NCBI GenBank assembly: GCA_030432755.1
Contig: JAUILZ010000035.1
Coordinates: 1-33,747 of the forward strand
Direction of reading: 5' to 3'
Length of the DNA: 33,747 nucleotides
DNA from: Gammaproteobacteria bacterium
GTDB lineage: Bacteria > Pseudomonadota > Gammaproteobacteria > Arenicellales > Poriferihabitantaceae
Positions within the stretch are counted from its first letter, which is position 1, and every line of letters begins with the position of its first letter. Shown here one piece after another: positions 10,662-18,178 of this stretch. Both the position numbers and the translations under genes were made by a program. The notes beneath the pieces are model-generated. The model was given only the letters and a program-made list of their open reading frames with translations, was not told the DNA's origin and searched no databases.

Positions 10662-11546
10662 TCAGGTATAAAGCGGTGGCGCGCCGAGCTGGCGGTGGAT
10701 CCGGTTCGCGGTCTCGGCGTTGATGCCGAGAGCCTGGCCAAGCTGGTGCAGATAGCGCGCCTCGCCCTGGCTGTCGAGGTCAATGGCCATCAGGGACATC
10801 GTGTAGACCTGGTTCTCCATGCCGCGGGGGACGTCGTTGGCGAAACCGCGGATATCCAGCGGGCGCGCCAGTTCCGCGTTGACGAAGTCCACTTCCTCCC
10901 GGGTGACGCTGCCCAGACGGCCGAGGATACGTTGCTGTTCCTCCTTGTCGACGCGCCCGTCCGAGCGCGCCGCCTGGACCATGGCGCGGATCAGCACGCT
11001 GGCCTGCTCGTTGGCATCCTCGTATGTGATGCCATGGGAAAAGTCCTCGAATCTTGGAATTCCCTTTTCTTTCGGGGCGCCCTGTTGGGCCGCGCTCTCG
11101 AGATTGCCGAACTGCTTGAGCGCGGCGTCGATGAGGTCCGACAGGTCCGAGCCGCCGGATCCGCCCCGGGTATTGGCGCCGGCCACCCCGCCCAGGAGGT
11201 CGCCGAGGCTGCCGCCTCCCGGCGTCGCGCCGATGGTATTGCCGGCTCCGACGCTGCCACGGCCACTTCCCGTGGCGCCGGACTGGAGTCCGCCGAGGAC
11301 GCTACCGAGCAGGTCGCCTAGTCCGCCCGCGGGCGGACTTTTCCCGCTGCCGCCAGCCGATGCCCCCCCGAGGAGGCCGCCAAGCAGGTCACCGAGGTTG
11401 CCACCAGCCGTGGAGCCGCCCTGTCCGCCACCCTGGCCGGGGGAAAGCGCGGCGCCGAGCACCGAGCCGAGGATGTTTTCGCCGGATCCGGAGGAGAGGT
11501 TGCCCCCACCCAGCAGGGCGCCCAGAATTTTTACCGCGTCCACCAT
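10662..11546 (-). CDS. Glycine-rich TerB/DUF533-like protein
   Basis: A 294-residue protein of unknown role. The start at ATG 11546 (MVDAVKILGALLGGG) is fixed by AGGAGG 7 bases upstream, though the frame is open further back. Residues 1-140 are low-complexity Gly/Ser/Leu with a recurring LGDLLG module: NLGDLLGGLLGG at 50-61, GLGDLLGSVLGG at 75-86, SLGDLLGGVAG at 113-123, and a degenerate DLSDLIDAAL at 134. Residues from about 165 to the end are helical and match the TerB/DUF533 pattern, with VLIRAMVQAARSDGRVDKEEQ and YTMSLMAIDLDSQGEARYL. No signal peptide or clear membrane segment is seen. It lies upstream of nuoA in the same orientation, but the nuo promoter falls between them. The function is not known. 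Confidence 0.85.
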   Translation of the reverse strand: MVDAVKILGALLGGGNLSSGSGENILGSVLGAALSPGQGGGQGGSTAGGNLGDLLGGLLGGASAGGSGKSPPAGGLGDLLGSVLGGLQSGATGSGRGSVGAGNTIGATPGGGSLGDLLGGVAGANTRGGSGGSDLSDLIDAALKQFGNLESAAQQGAPKEKGIPRFEDFSHGITYEDANEQASVLIRAMVQAARSDGRVDKEEQQRILGRLGSVTREEVDFVNAELARPLDIRGFANDVPRGMENQVYTMSLMAIDLDSQGEARYLHQLGQALGINAETANRIHRQLGAPPLYT

Positions 11547-11649
11547 GGTACCGCCTCCTGGTTGCGTGCCAAAAGATGTCGAGATTTCGAATAACGACGA
11601 GTTCACCCGGGCCGTCATGATGCGCCGCGGCGACGGGGAACTCGGAGCC

Positions 11650-11655
11650 AGTTTA
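11650..11655 (-). promoter_or_regulatory. Possible -10 element for the TerB-like gene
   Basis: Minus strand reads TGC then TAAACT, an extended -10 about 100 bases before the ATG at 11546. No good -35 is visible at 16-18 bases, so this is tentative. Confidence 0.3.
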
Positions 11656-11716
11656 GCACGGCGATCCCGGCCGAATTGTGACCAGTGGAGTTTCTTTGGC
11701 GTTCGGCGCCGGGCGC

Positions 11717-11748
11717 AAAAAACCCGCCGGGCGAGTACGCGCGGCGGG
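11717..11748 (-). terminator. Rho-independent terminator after the cytochrome pair
   Basis: Read on the minus strand, CCCGCCG (11748-11742) pairs with CGGCGGG (11729-11723), with an inner GCG/CGC stem around a four-base loop. Six T residues (11722-11717) follow at once. It lies 50 bases after the stop of the second cytochrome gene. Confidence 0.85.
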
Positions 11749-11798
11749 CTTGACGGATGAAGTGGCCCGGTGCAACGCCTGCCGGGCCGACTGAATCG

Positions 11799-12149
11799 CT
11801 ATTCGACCGGGTTTCGGGGCAGAACCGAGAGCCCATCCTGGGAGGAGTACCAGGCCGCCAGGTCGGCGATGTCCTCGTCGGTCAATGCGGCTGCCATGCC
11901 CGCCATGATCGGGTTCTGGCGTACACCGGAACGGTATTCGCGAAGGGCGATCTCCAGGTAGTCGGCGTACTGGCCGGCGATCTTCGGGTTTTCCGGCAGC
12001 GGGCTGTTGCCGTCGGCCCCGTGGCAGGCCGCGCAGGTTGCGGATTTCTCCTGGCCCGCGGCGGGATCTCCGGCGAGGGCGGCGGGCGAGAGGCAAAGGC
12101 CGAGGCAGGCGGCCGCGGCCAGGGTGCTGATTTTCATCGCGCGAATCAT
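11799..12149 (-). CDS. Periplasmic monoheme cytochrome c (class I)
   Basis: A 116-residue soluble electron carrier. I start at ATG 12149 (MIRAMKIST) because AGGAG lies 10 bases upstream. A second ATG at 12137 is too far from it. A signal peptide runs to about residue 26 (SPAALA before GDPAAG). One heme site CAACH is at residues 39-43, and the likely axial methionine is in NPIMAGMAAALTDEDI. The C-terminal helix TDEDIADLAAWYSSQ is typical of cytochrome c4/c5/c553-type domains. It lies 13 bases after another small cytochrome gene and is followed by a terminator, so the two form an operon. Partner enzymes are not in the window. Confidence 0.92.
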   Translation of the reverse strand: MIRAMKISTLAAAACLGLCLSPAALAGDPAAGQEKSATCAACHGADGNSPLPENPKIAGQYADYLEIALREYRSGVRQNPIMAGMAAALTDEDIADLAAWYSSQDGLSVLPRNPVE

Positions 12150-12162
12150 CTTGACTGTTCTC

Positions 12163-12483
12163 CTATTCCGACGCGGCAAAAAACGCGGCGATGTCCTCAA
12201 TATCCTGGTCCGACAGGCTCGCGGCATTGGCGTGCATGGTGGGATGCGGACGCAGGCCGTCTCGATAGGCCTTGAGGGCCGAGATCAGATAGGCCGCGTG
12301 CTGGCCGCCCACTTTCGGCACCCGGTACATCGGGTAGACGTTTTCCGCGGTGGGAGAGGCATGGCAGCCGAGGCAGGTTTCCGCCTTGCGGCGGCCGGCG
12401 TCTGCATCGCCTTCCGCCACGGCTGGCTGGACGGCGAGGCCGAAAAGCGCCGCGGCCAGGCAGGTTCGCGCAACGTTGTTCAT
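12163..12483 (-). CDS. Small periplasmic monoheme cytochrome c
   Basis: A 106-residue class I cytochrome. The signal peptide ends near residue 23 (VQPAVA before EGDADAG). The heme site is CLGCH at residues 37-41, and M83 in HPTMHANAASLSD is the likely sixth ligand. The domain has the same layout as the next gene, including the SDQDIEDIAAFFA terminal helix, so the two probably arose by tandem duplication or from a split diheme c4-type gene. Electron partners cannot be told from the sequence. Confidence 0.92.
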   Translation of the reverse strand: MNNVARTCLAAALFGLAVQPAVAEGDADAGRRKAETCLGCHASPTAENVYPMYRVPKVGGQHAAYLISALKAYRDGLRPHPTMHANAASLSDQDIEDIAAFFAASE

Positions 12484-12853
12484 GGTATGTGATTGTAATG
12501 TCAGGCAGAAAAAAGAGTTCTGAATCCGCTGAGCAGGCGGGCCGCCCGGGGCGGCAAACGGCGTATTCTACTTGCCATGCCCGCAACGGAACAGCCCCTG
12601 TTTTATGCGTGTCAATTAACGGTTCAGAAGACCCCGTAGCACCCGATCGGTGCCTGTATCGCCCACAATTGGTGCGTAACTCTTTGCAAAAATGCAGGAA
12701 ATCAGTCAACAAACTGTCACCCAATTGCTCTATACTCCCACCTGCCACAGTTAATGATCCAGGCATCTTCGGCAGTTCCCTCCGCGTTACACCCCCCTAG
12801 GTTTCCTCCGGCATCGTCTGCGGCTTTTCTCAATTTCTACCTGATTTATTTTT
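12484..12853. other. 370-base intergenic region between the cytochrome operon and the cold-shock gene
   Basis: Contains no convincing gene. A frame of about 100 codons on the plus strand (12489-12800) has no recognisable composition and ignores the promoter-like features. The right part is AT-richer and holds a -10-like TATACT at 12731-12736 on the plus strand, which would give the cold-shock gene a leader of about 110 bases. A short palindrome with CAGT/ACTG arms sits just upstream (about 12703-12716). Confidence 0.5.
12731..12736 (+). promoter_or_regulatory. Possible -10 element of the cold-shock gene
   Basis: TATACT with no good -35 at 16-18 bases. The implied leader of roughly 110 bases fits the long 5' leaders usual for cold-inducible csp mRNAs. 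Confidence 0.3.
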
Positions 12854-13054
12854 ATGGCTACTGGCACTGTGAAGTGGTTTAACGAGGCCAAGGGTTATGG
12901 CTTCATCGCCCAGGATGGTGGAGGCAAGGACGTGTTCGTCCATTTCCGCTCCATCCAGGGAACCGGTTTCAAGACCCTCAAGGAAGGTCAGAAAGTGACC
13001 TTCGACGTTGAGGAAGGACCGAAAGGTCCGCAAGCGGCGAATGTCGTCCCTTGA
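12854..13054 (+). CDS. Cold-shock protein (CspA family)
   Basis: A 66-residue single cold-shock domain that binds single-stranded RNA and DNA and acts in the cytoplasm as an RNA chaperone. The RNP1 motif KGYGFIAQD (residues 13-21) and RNP2 motif VFVHF (27-31) are both present. HFRSIQ replaces the more usual HFSAIQ. No Shine-Dalgarno precedes the ATG. Instead the last 30 leader bases are pyrimidine- and T-rich, ending in ATTTTT. Whether it is the cold-induced or a constitutive paralogue cannot be told. A strong terminator follows. Confidence 0.96.
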   Translation: MATGTVKWFNEAKGYGFIAQDGGGKDVFVHFRSIQGTGFKTLKEGQKVTFDVEEGPKGPQAANVVP

Positions 13055-13102
13055 CACCCGGGAGGTGTGCCTTTGGCTGTTGAGCCCGGGCATCCAATCC
13101 AG

Positions 13103-13130
13103 AAAAACCCCGCTTCGGCGGGGTTTTTTT
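13103..13130 (+). terminator. Rho-independent terminator of the cold-shock gene
   Basis: CCCCGC (13108-13113), loop TTCG, GCGGGG (13118-13123), then seven T. A run of five A precedes the stem, so it can also end the convergent DUF599 transcript on the minus strand. Confidence 0.93.
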
Positions 13131-13149
13131 GTGCCTTGTCGCGCGGGCG

Positions 13150-13854
13150 TTACCCCGCGTCAGTCGGTGATGCCGCGTTCACGAGTACTCGCCGGGCATT
13201 GGACAGGAACTGGCGCCTGAGCAGGACGACGACCACGAACAGGGTGGAGACGACGAAGGCGTCGGGGCCAACGAACCAGCCGAGATAGCCGAAGCCGAAA
13301 AACAGCCCGCGCATGCCGGCGGTGAAGTGGCGCCCGGCAATGATGTTCATTTCCGCCAGGCGCATCGCCGCGGCGACGCATTCGTCGCGGTTGTCCCCGC
13401 TGGCCTCGGGTACCGCGCCCAGCAGGACGCCGCAGTAGTTGAACAGCCGGTAGGCCCAGCCGAACTTGAAGAAGGCGTAGACCAGCAGCACCGCGAGGCC
13501 AAGGGACTTGATCTCCCAGGCGGTACGGCTGAACTCGTCCAGCGGCAGGTCGCGGTAGATCTGGAGTGCGGTTTCCGTGGAGCCGAGGAGCGCGAAGCAG
13601 CCGCCGATGGCGATCATCGAGGCGGAGGCGAAGAACGCCGAGCCCTGTTGCAGTCCGCCCATGATCTGGGTGTCCACCATCCGCATCTCGCGTTCCGCCA
13701 GCACCAGGCACCAGCGGCGGCGCTGGGCGGCCATGAGGCCGCTGAGGGAGCGCTTCCGCAGGGGGGAGTACTCGATGATGATCTCCAGCGTCAGCCAGCT
13801 CAGAATGAACAGGCCCAGAGCTCCGAGGTCGGCGTGACTGAGTGCGTTCAGCAT
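13150..13854 (-). CDS. DUF599 family inner-membrane protein
   Basis: A 234-residue protein with four clear hydrophobic segments (about residues 10-30, 72-92, 115-135 and 190-212). It resembles the DUF599 family, whose function is unknown. Recognisable family stretches include the N-terminal LFILSWLTLEIIIEYS, the middle REMRMVDTQIMGGLQQGSAFFASASMIAIGG, and YRLFNYCGVLLGAVP. It is convergent with the cold-shock gene and shares its terminator. It is divergent from the first Slp gene across 110 bases. No catalytic motif is visible. Confidence 0.85.
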   Translation of the reverse strand: MLNALSHADLGALGLFILSWLTLEIIIEYSPLRKRSLSGLMAAQRRRWCLVLAEREMRMVDTQIMGGLQQGSAFFASASMIAIGGCFALLGSTETALQIYRDLPLDEFSRTAWEIKSLGLAVLLVYAFFKFGWAYRLFNYCGVLLGAVPEASGDNRDECVAAAMRLAEMNIIAGRHFTAGMRGLFFGFGYLGWFVGPDAFVVSTLFVVVVLLRRQFLSNARRVLVNAASPTDAG

Positions 13855-13964
13855 CGTCGGGCGCCGTCGCTCAACGCGCGGGGTATGCGGGTGAATCTGC
13901 TACCATCATTCATCCTGCAACTATAGCCCAATGGCGTCGTGACGCCATGAGATCGAGAGGCACG

Positions 13965-14552
13965 ATGCATTCGCCGGTCACCGCCGACACTCGCTCACGC
14001 ATCCGCTGGCGAAGCGGCGCGGTAATTGCGTCGATCCTGTGGCTGGCGGGATGCGCGTCCGGCATCCCGCCGGAGATCCGCAATGCGCCGGATCCGAATC
14101 CCGCGCTGGCGTCGGTGCGCGCGAATCCGGTAGGGAGCGTCGGTGAATTCGTGCGCTGGGGCGGAGAAGTGGTAACCACGGAAAACCTCGAGAGCGCGAC
14201 GCAGGTGGAAATCGTTGCGCGCGGTTTGTACCGGGATGGCTATCCACAGTCGACCCTCGGCAGCGACGGCCGCTTTATCGCCCGCATAGAAGGTTTCGTG
14301 GAACCGCTCCTGTTGCAGAAGGGCCGGCTGATCACCGTATACGGGCAGATCACCGGCAGCCTGCGCCGGGACATCGGTGAGTATCCCTATGAATACCCGG
14401 TGGTGAAGGTATCGACGTACCGCCTGTGGGAGCCCCCCGCGGTGGACCGCTACCCGTACCCGCGCTACGGTTACTGGCCCTGGTACGATCCCTGGTACGA
14501 CCCGTGGCGTTTTCCCTATTCACGCTACCGGCCGCCGCCTTACCGCTGGTAA
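13965..14552 (+). CDS. Slp-family outer-membrane lipoprotein with an aromatic C-terminal tail
   Basis: A 195-residue lipoprotein of the starvation-inducible Slp family. I start at ATG 13965 (MHSPVTADTRSR), preceded by GAGAGG at a short spacing. The other in-frame ATG at 13947 has no such site. The lipobox is LAGC in ILWLAGCASG, with C about residue 29. The Slp core is VGEFVRWGGEVVTTENLESATQVEIV, then GRFIARIEGFVEP and GRLITVYGQITG. The last 35 residues are a Tyr/Trp/Pro/Arg-rich tail with WYDP repeated twice. It is followed 30 bases later by a second Slp gene, probably in one transcript. Confidence 0.9.
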   Translation: MHSPVTADTRSRIRWRSGAVIASILWLAGCASGIPPEIRNAPDPNPALASVRANPVGSVGEFVRWGGEVVTTENLESATQVEIVARGLYRDGYPQSTLGSDGRFIARIEGFVEPLLLQKGRLITVYGQITGSLRRDIGEYPYEYPVVKVSTYRLWEPPAVDRYPYPRYGYWPWYDPWYDPWRFPYSRYRPPPYRW

Positions 14553-14582
14553 CGGTTTTCGATGTAATTGACGAGACCATCC

Positions 14583-15077
14583 ATGAAGAGACTGTTTTGT
14601 CGCGCTGCCCCGTTGCTCGCGGTCTGGCTCGCGGGTTGCGCCAGCGGACCGGAATTTGACAGCGCCCAGTACCTGACCACACCATCGCCTGCCGCGGTGG
14701 TGTCGGACTTTGGCGCGTCGCGCTATGCCGAAGTCATGTGGGGCGGCGTCATCATCGGCACCCGCAATCTTGAAACCCGCACCCAGCTCGAAGTGCTTTC
14801 CTATCCGCTCGATAGAAGCCAGTTGCCCGACCTGCGCGCATCTTCGACCGGCCGATTCATCGCGAATTCGGACATCTTCCTCGAACCGGTGGACTTCGCC
14901 GAGGGGCGGGTCGTCACCGTCACCGGCACGCTGACCGAACTCACCAGCGGCGAGATCGGCGCCGCCACCGCCACCTATCCGGTGGTCAAGGCGGACAGCG
15001 TCCACCTCTGGCCGAAAGGCTCTGGAGACCGAAGTTCCGGAGTGCAATTCGGCGTGGGATTTATCTTCTCGAACTGA
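14583..15077 (+). CDS. Slp-family outer-membrane lipoprotein (second, tandem copy)
   Basis: A 164-residue paralogue of the preceding lipoprotein, starting at ATG 14583 (MKRLFCRAAPLLAVWLAGC). A TTG five codons upstream is in frame but less likely. The lipobox is LAGC with C at residue 19. The shared core is VMWGGVIIGTRNLETRTQLEVLSYPL, GRFIANSDIFLEPVDF and GRVVTVTGTLT. It lacks the aromatic tail of its neighbour and ends in FGVGFIFSN, a beta-like hydrophobic end. Its stop lies only 9 bases from the stop of the convergent beta-helix gene, with no terminator between them. Confidence 0.9.
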   Translation: MKRLFCRAAPLLAVWLAGCASGPEFDSAQYLTTPSPAAVVSDFGASRYAEVMWGGVIIGTRNLETRTQLEVLSYPLDRSQLPDLRASSTGRFIANSDIFLEPVDFAEGRVVTVTGTLTELTSGEIGAATATYPVVKADSVHLWPKGSGDRSSGVQFGVGFIFSN

Positions 15078-15086
15078 GTCCGGTCG

Positions 15087-16325
15087 TTAAAGTTTCGCCG
15101 CGCGGTTGACCCGGAGCGGGGAGGGCCTGTTCGCGGGATTTGTCAGAGTTGTCTGAGAACCGACACCCACGTTGCAGATGGGAGGTGTGACGCCGCTGAT
15201 GAACAGCCTGTTCACCACGGCCCCTGCGCCGGTATTGTTGGTCACGCCACAACCGAACCGGGTTTCGATAATGTTATTCCTTGACAGGTCCGGCGCCAGG
15301 CTACCGGTTGCCAGGTGTATGGCATTCGAGTCGTCTTTGACCAGCGTGTTGCCAGTGATCCCTGCATTTCCGAGAACGTCCACGAGAATACCCGACCCGC
15401 CGGAAAAGATGGTGAGGTTGTCGCGTACCTGGGGTGATCGATCGTCGGTTAGCTGGTGGATTGCCATGGCATCGTCACCACTGCTGTACAGGATGTTGCC
15501 CTGTATCCGCGCCCCATCCGCATTGACCACGCTGACCCCGATACCATCCACATTGGTGAATGTATTGTCCCGGATCGTAACCCGCTTCACAGATCCCTGC
15601 GTGAGAATTCCCGCGGCCTGGCCTCCAATATCCGTGTCCTGAAAAAACAGGTTGCCCGCGATTGTCATGCCCTCCGACTGACTGACATAGATATCGGCCT
15701 GCGCGCTGTCGACAGTGGTATGGAACTGGTTGTCCCGGATCTGTCCCCTGGGACAGGCGTTGCAACTGATTCCGCGAAACTCGATTTCGTTGAAAATATT
15801 GTCCCGGATCTGGACACGGTCTCCCTGGATTAATATGCCGTATTCCGCCCGGCGAAAATAGTTTCCCTCGATTCGTAACCGGTCCGCGCCGTTGGTATCG
15901 GTGTAGACGCCTCTGTTCCCGGGCCCGAGTGGATAGATTGTGAATCCCTTGCCCTTCGCACCCACGCGCACATTGGGCTGGGCCACCGTAATCATTGGAC
16001 CGGCGGTATCCGGGGTCAATCGGGTCGCGAATCGGCCTGCCGCCGAGTAGAGCTTGATCCCCGATAGTGGGCCATGGGCGTTCTGGTCGATGACCAGTGA
16101 TCCAAAGTGAATCCCTGGACCCACCACGATGCGGTCGTTCTTCCGTGCCAGGGTAAGAGCATGGGACAGCGTCGCGCAGGGAACGACGCGCGAGCCGCAA
16201 CCGAGACTATCGCTGCCCCAGGTTTCCACTAACCAGGTCTTGCCGTGGGCCATCGTCGTGACAGCCGCCAGGACGAGAGTGAATACACCACCCGCGACGT
16301 AACGGGCGAACGGGGATTTCACCAT
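15087..16325 (-). CDS. Secreted right-handed parallel beta-helix repeat protein
   Basis: A 412-residue exported protein with a signal peptide (ARYVAGGVFTLVLAAVTTMAHG, cleavage near residue 28). Most of the chain consists of PbH1-type coils of about 22 residues, with recurrent I-x-x-N motifs such as IEGNYF, IRDNIFN, IRDNQFH, IAGNLFF, IRDNTFT, IQGNILY, VRDNLTI and ITGNTLV. This resembles NosD/pectate-lyase-like right-handed helices. No catalytic residues can be assigned. The N-terminal part (SLGCGSRVVPCATLSHALTLA) is the DUF1565-like opening seen in many such proteins. A CRP-type palindrome lies 95 bases upstream, and a short inverted repeat (16336-16350) lies next to the start. Surface adhesion or polysaccharide binding are possibilities only. 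Confidence 0.85.
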   Translation of the reverse strand: MVKSPFARYVAGGVFTLVLAAVTTMAHGKTWLVETWGSDSLGCGSRVVPCATLSHALTLARKNDRIVVGPGIHFGSLVIDQNAHGPLSGIKLYSAAGRFATRLTPDTAGPMITVAQPNVRVGAKGKGFTIYPLGPGNRGVYTDTNGADRLRIEGNYFRRAEYGILIQGDRVQIRDNIFNEIEFRGISCNACPRGQIRDNQFHTTVDSAQADIYVSQSEGMTIAGNLFFQDTDIGGQAAGILTQGSVKRVTIRDNTFTNVDGIGVSVVNADGARIQGNILYSSGDDAMAIHQLTDDRSPQVRDNLTIFSGGSGILVDVLGNAGITGNTLVKDDSNAIHLATGSLAPDLSRNNIIETRFGCGVTNNTGAGAVVNRLFISGVTPPICNVGVGSQTTLTNPANRPSPLRVNRAAKL

Positions 16326-16335
16326 GTCTACCGCC

Positions 16336-16350
16336 CCGGGTAAAACCCGG
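16336..16350 (-). repeat. Short inverted repeat in the beta-helix gene leader
   Basis: CCGGGT and ACCCGG arms flank a three-base spacer, 10 bases before the ATG at 16325. It overlaps the place where a ribosome binding site would lie, so it could hide it in the mRNA. It may also be chance in GC-rich DNA. Confidence 0.35.
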
Positions 16351-16411
16351 ATTCCATATGACGAAAAGTTGTATCCCGAAGTCGATCGTTACATGGTCCG
16401 GCGCGATGTGT

Positions 16412-16429
16412 CTGTGATCTGAATCACAG
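16412..16429. promoter_or_regulatory. CRP/Vfr-type binding site
   Basis: CTGTGATCTGAATCACAG is a nearly perfect palindrome with the TGTGA-N6-TCACA layout of the CRP consensus. The FNR-like core TGAT-N4-ATCA is also embedded, but the outer bases fit CRP better. The centre is at 16420.5, 95 bases before the beta-helix start codon. A weak -10 (TACAAC, 16374 down to 16369 on the minus strand) would place it near -58. It lies 24 bases past the stop of the permease gene. Confidence 0.65.
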
Positions 16430-16452
16430 TCGCTCCATTTGGATTCGGTACG

Positions 16453-17265
16453 CTACTTGCCGCTACCGTTCACGTCGCTGGTGTCTCGGGTGAGGAAATA
16501 GGCCAGCAGGATGGGGATGAACGTCACCGCGATGACGAATACCGCCACCACGTTGGTGACCGGTCTCTGGCGCGGACGCACCAGTTCGCTCAGCATCCAA
16601 ATCGGCAGCGTGGTCTGCTGGCCCGCGGTGAATGTGGTGACGATGACCTCGTCGAAGCTGAGGGCGAAGGCCAGCAACCCGCCCACCAGCAGCGCGGTGG
16701 CGATGTTCGGCAACACCACGTGGAGGAAGGTCTGCCAGCCGTTGGCGCCGAGATCGAGGGAGGCTTCGATGAGTGAATGGGAGGTGCGGCGGAAGCGGGC
16801 GATAACGTTGTTGTAGACCACCACGATGCAGAACGTGGCGTGGCCGAGGACGATGGTCCAGAAGCTGAAGGGAATGTCCATGATGTTGAACGCCGAGCGC
16901 AGCGAGATGCCGGTGACGATGCCGGGTAAGGCGATGGGCAGGATGATCAACAGGGTGATGCTTTCGCGGCCGAAGAACCTGAAACGGTACATCGCCGCCG
17001 CGGCGAGGGTGCCGAGCACCATGGCGATGGCGGTGGACACCAGCGCCACGCGCACGCTGAGGGCGATGGCGCTGCGGATGTCCTCGCGTCCCCAGGCAAC
17101 GCCGAACCATTCCAGGGTGTAGCCAGGGGGCGGGAACTGGTAGGTCTTGTCCTCCGTGGTGAAGGCGTAGAGAAGGATCAGGCCGAGCGGTACCAGCAGG
17201 AACAGGAGTCCCGCCGTGGCAGACGCCGCGAGGGACAGGGAGACGCGTTCCTTCCTAGAGCGCAT
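16453..17265 (-). CDS. ABC transporter permease, spermidine/putrescine type (PotC/YdcV-like)
   Basis: Second inner-membrane permease of a polyamine-type importer, 270 residues with about six hydrophobic segments. The EAA loop that contacts the ATPase is visible as [22 protein letters not shown] near residue 175-195. The N-terminus has the family's short cytoplasmic lead and first membrane helix. The start overlaps the end of the upstream permease gene by 11 bases, with GGGAG about 6 bases before the ATG. It is the last gene of the operon. No T-rich terminator is seen after it. Confidence 0.93.
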   Translation of the reverse strand: MRSRKERVSLSLAASATAGLLFLLVPLGLILLYAFTTEDKTYQFPPPGYTLEWFGVAWGREDIRSAIALSVRVALVSTAIAMVLGTLAAAAMYRFRFFGRESITLLIILPIALPGIVTGISLRSAFNIMDIPFSFWTIVLGHATFCIVVVYNNVIARFRRTSHSLIEASLDLGANGWQTFLHVVLPNIATALLVGGLLAFALSFDEVIVTTFTAGQQTTLPIWMLSELVRPRQRPVTNVVAVFVIAVTFIPILLAYFLTRDTSDVNGSGK

Positions 17266-18175
17266 TGAACGCTCCCGCGCGTCGTGCCAGTGCGAGGTAA
17301 ATGAACATCACCACCACCGGCACTACCGAGAATGCCGCCGCCATGGGGATGTTGCCCGCGGTGCCCTGGTGCAGATTCACCACCTCGCCGATAAACGGCC
17401 GCGACGAGCCGATGATGCCGGGAATGATGTAGTCCCCGAGCGTGAGCGAGAACGTGAAGATGGAACCCGCCACCACCCCCGGCAGGGCGAGAGGCAACAC
17501 CACGTGCCGGAGCGTGTGCCCGGGATGCGCGCCGAGGTCGCCGGAGGCCTCCAGCACCGATGCCGGGATACGTTCCAGCGAAGCCTGGATCGGCAGGATC
17601 ATAAACGGCAACCAGATATAGGTGAACACCAGGAATGTGCCGAAGTAACTCACCGACAGCGAGGCGCCGCCCAGTACCGGGGTAGACAGCAGTGCCTCCA
17701 GCAGCCAGGTGAGGTGGAGCTTGGCCAGCACCCAGTTGAGGATGCCTTCCTTCGCAAGGATAAGCTTCCACGCGTAGACCCTCACCAGGTAGCTGGACCA
17801 CAGCGGCAGCATGATGCCGATATAGAACAGCGCGCGCAGCCAGCCGCGGGCGTAGCGCGCGGCGAACCAGGCGATGGGAAAGGCGATGATGGCGGCGGCG
17901 ACGGTCACCGTTGCCGCCATCAGCACGGTGCGCAGGATGACGTCGAGGTTGGCCGCGCTGAACAGCTCGCGGTAGGTCTTGAGCGTCAGCTCGCGGTTGA
18001 TCGTGCCGGAGAACTCGTCGATGGAGAAGAAACTCTGCGCGAGCAGCGCGAACAGCGAGCCGAGGTAGACCACGCCGAGCCATAGCAGCGGCGGCAGGAG
18101 AAACAGGACGAGCAGCGCCTTCGGATGACGGTACAGCCATGCGCCGGCAGTGGACGGCGGATGCGCGGCCTGCAT
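17255..18175 (-). CDS. ABC transporter permease, spermidine/putrescine type (PotB/YdcU-like)
   Basis: First permease of the importer, 306 residues with six main hydrophobic segments. The EAA loop reads [25 protein letters not shown] near residue 215-240, and the preceding [19 protein letters not shown] is typical of PotB. ATG at 18175 lies 3 bases after the ATPase stop, and a GGTGG sits about 7 bases upstream inside that gene, so translation is probably coupled. Substrate is inferred from the family only. Confidence 0.93.
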   Translation of the reverse strand: MQAAHPPSTAGAWLYRHPKALLVLFLLPPLLWLGVVYLGSLFALLAQSFFSIDEFSGTINRELTLKTYRELFSAANLDVILRTVLMAATVTVAAAIIAFPIAWFAARYARGWLRALFYIGIMLPLWSSYLVRVYAWKLILAKEGILNWVLAKLHLTWLLEALLSTPVLGGASLSVSYFGTFLVFTYIWLPFMILPIQASLERIPASVLEASGDLGAHPGHTLRHVVLPLALPGVVAGSIFTFSLTLGDYIIPGIIGSSRPFIGEVVNLHQGTAGNIPMAAAFSVVPVVVMFIYLALARRAGAFNAL

Positions 18176-18178
18176 GGT

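Noticed and set aside
12489..12800. 103-codon plus-strand frame in the gap before the cold-shock gene
   Set aside because: It has no Shine-Dalgarno, mixed composition, no known motif, and runs through the probable promoter of the next gene.
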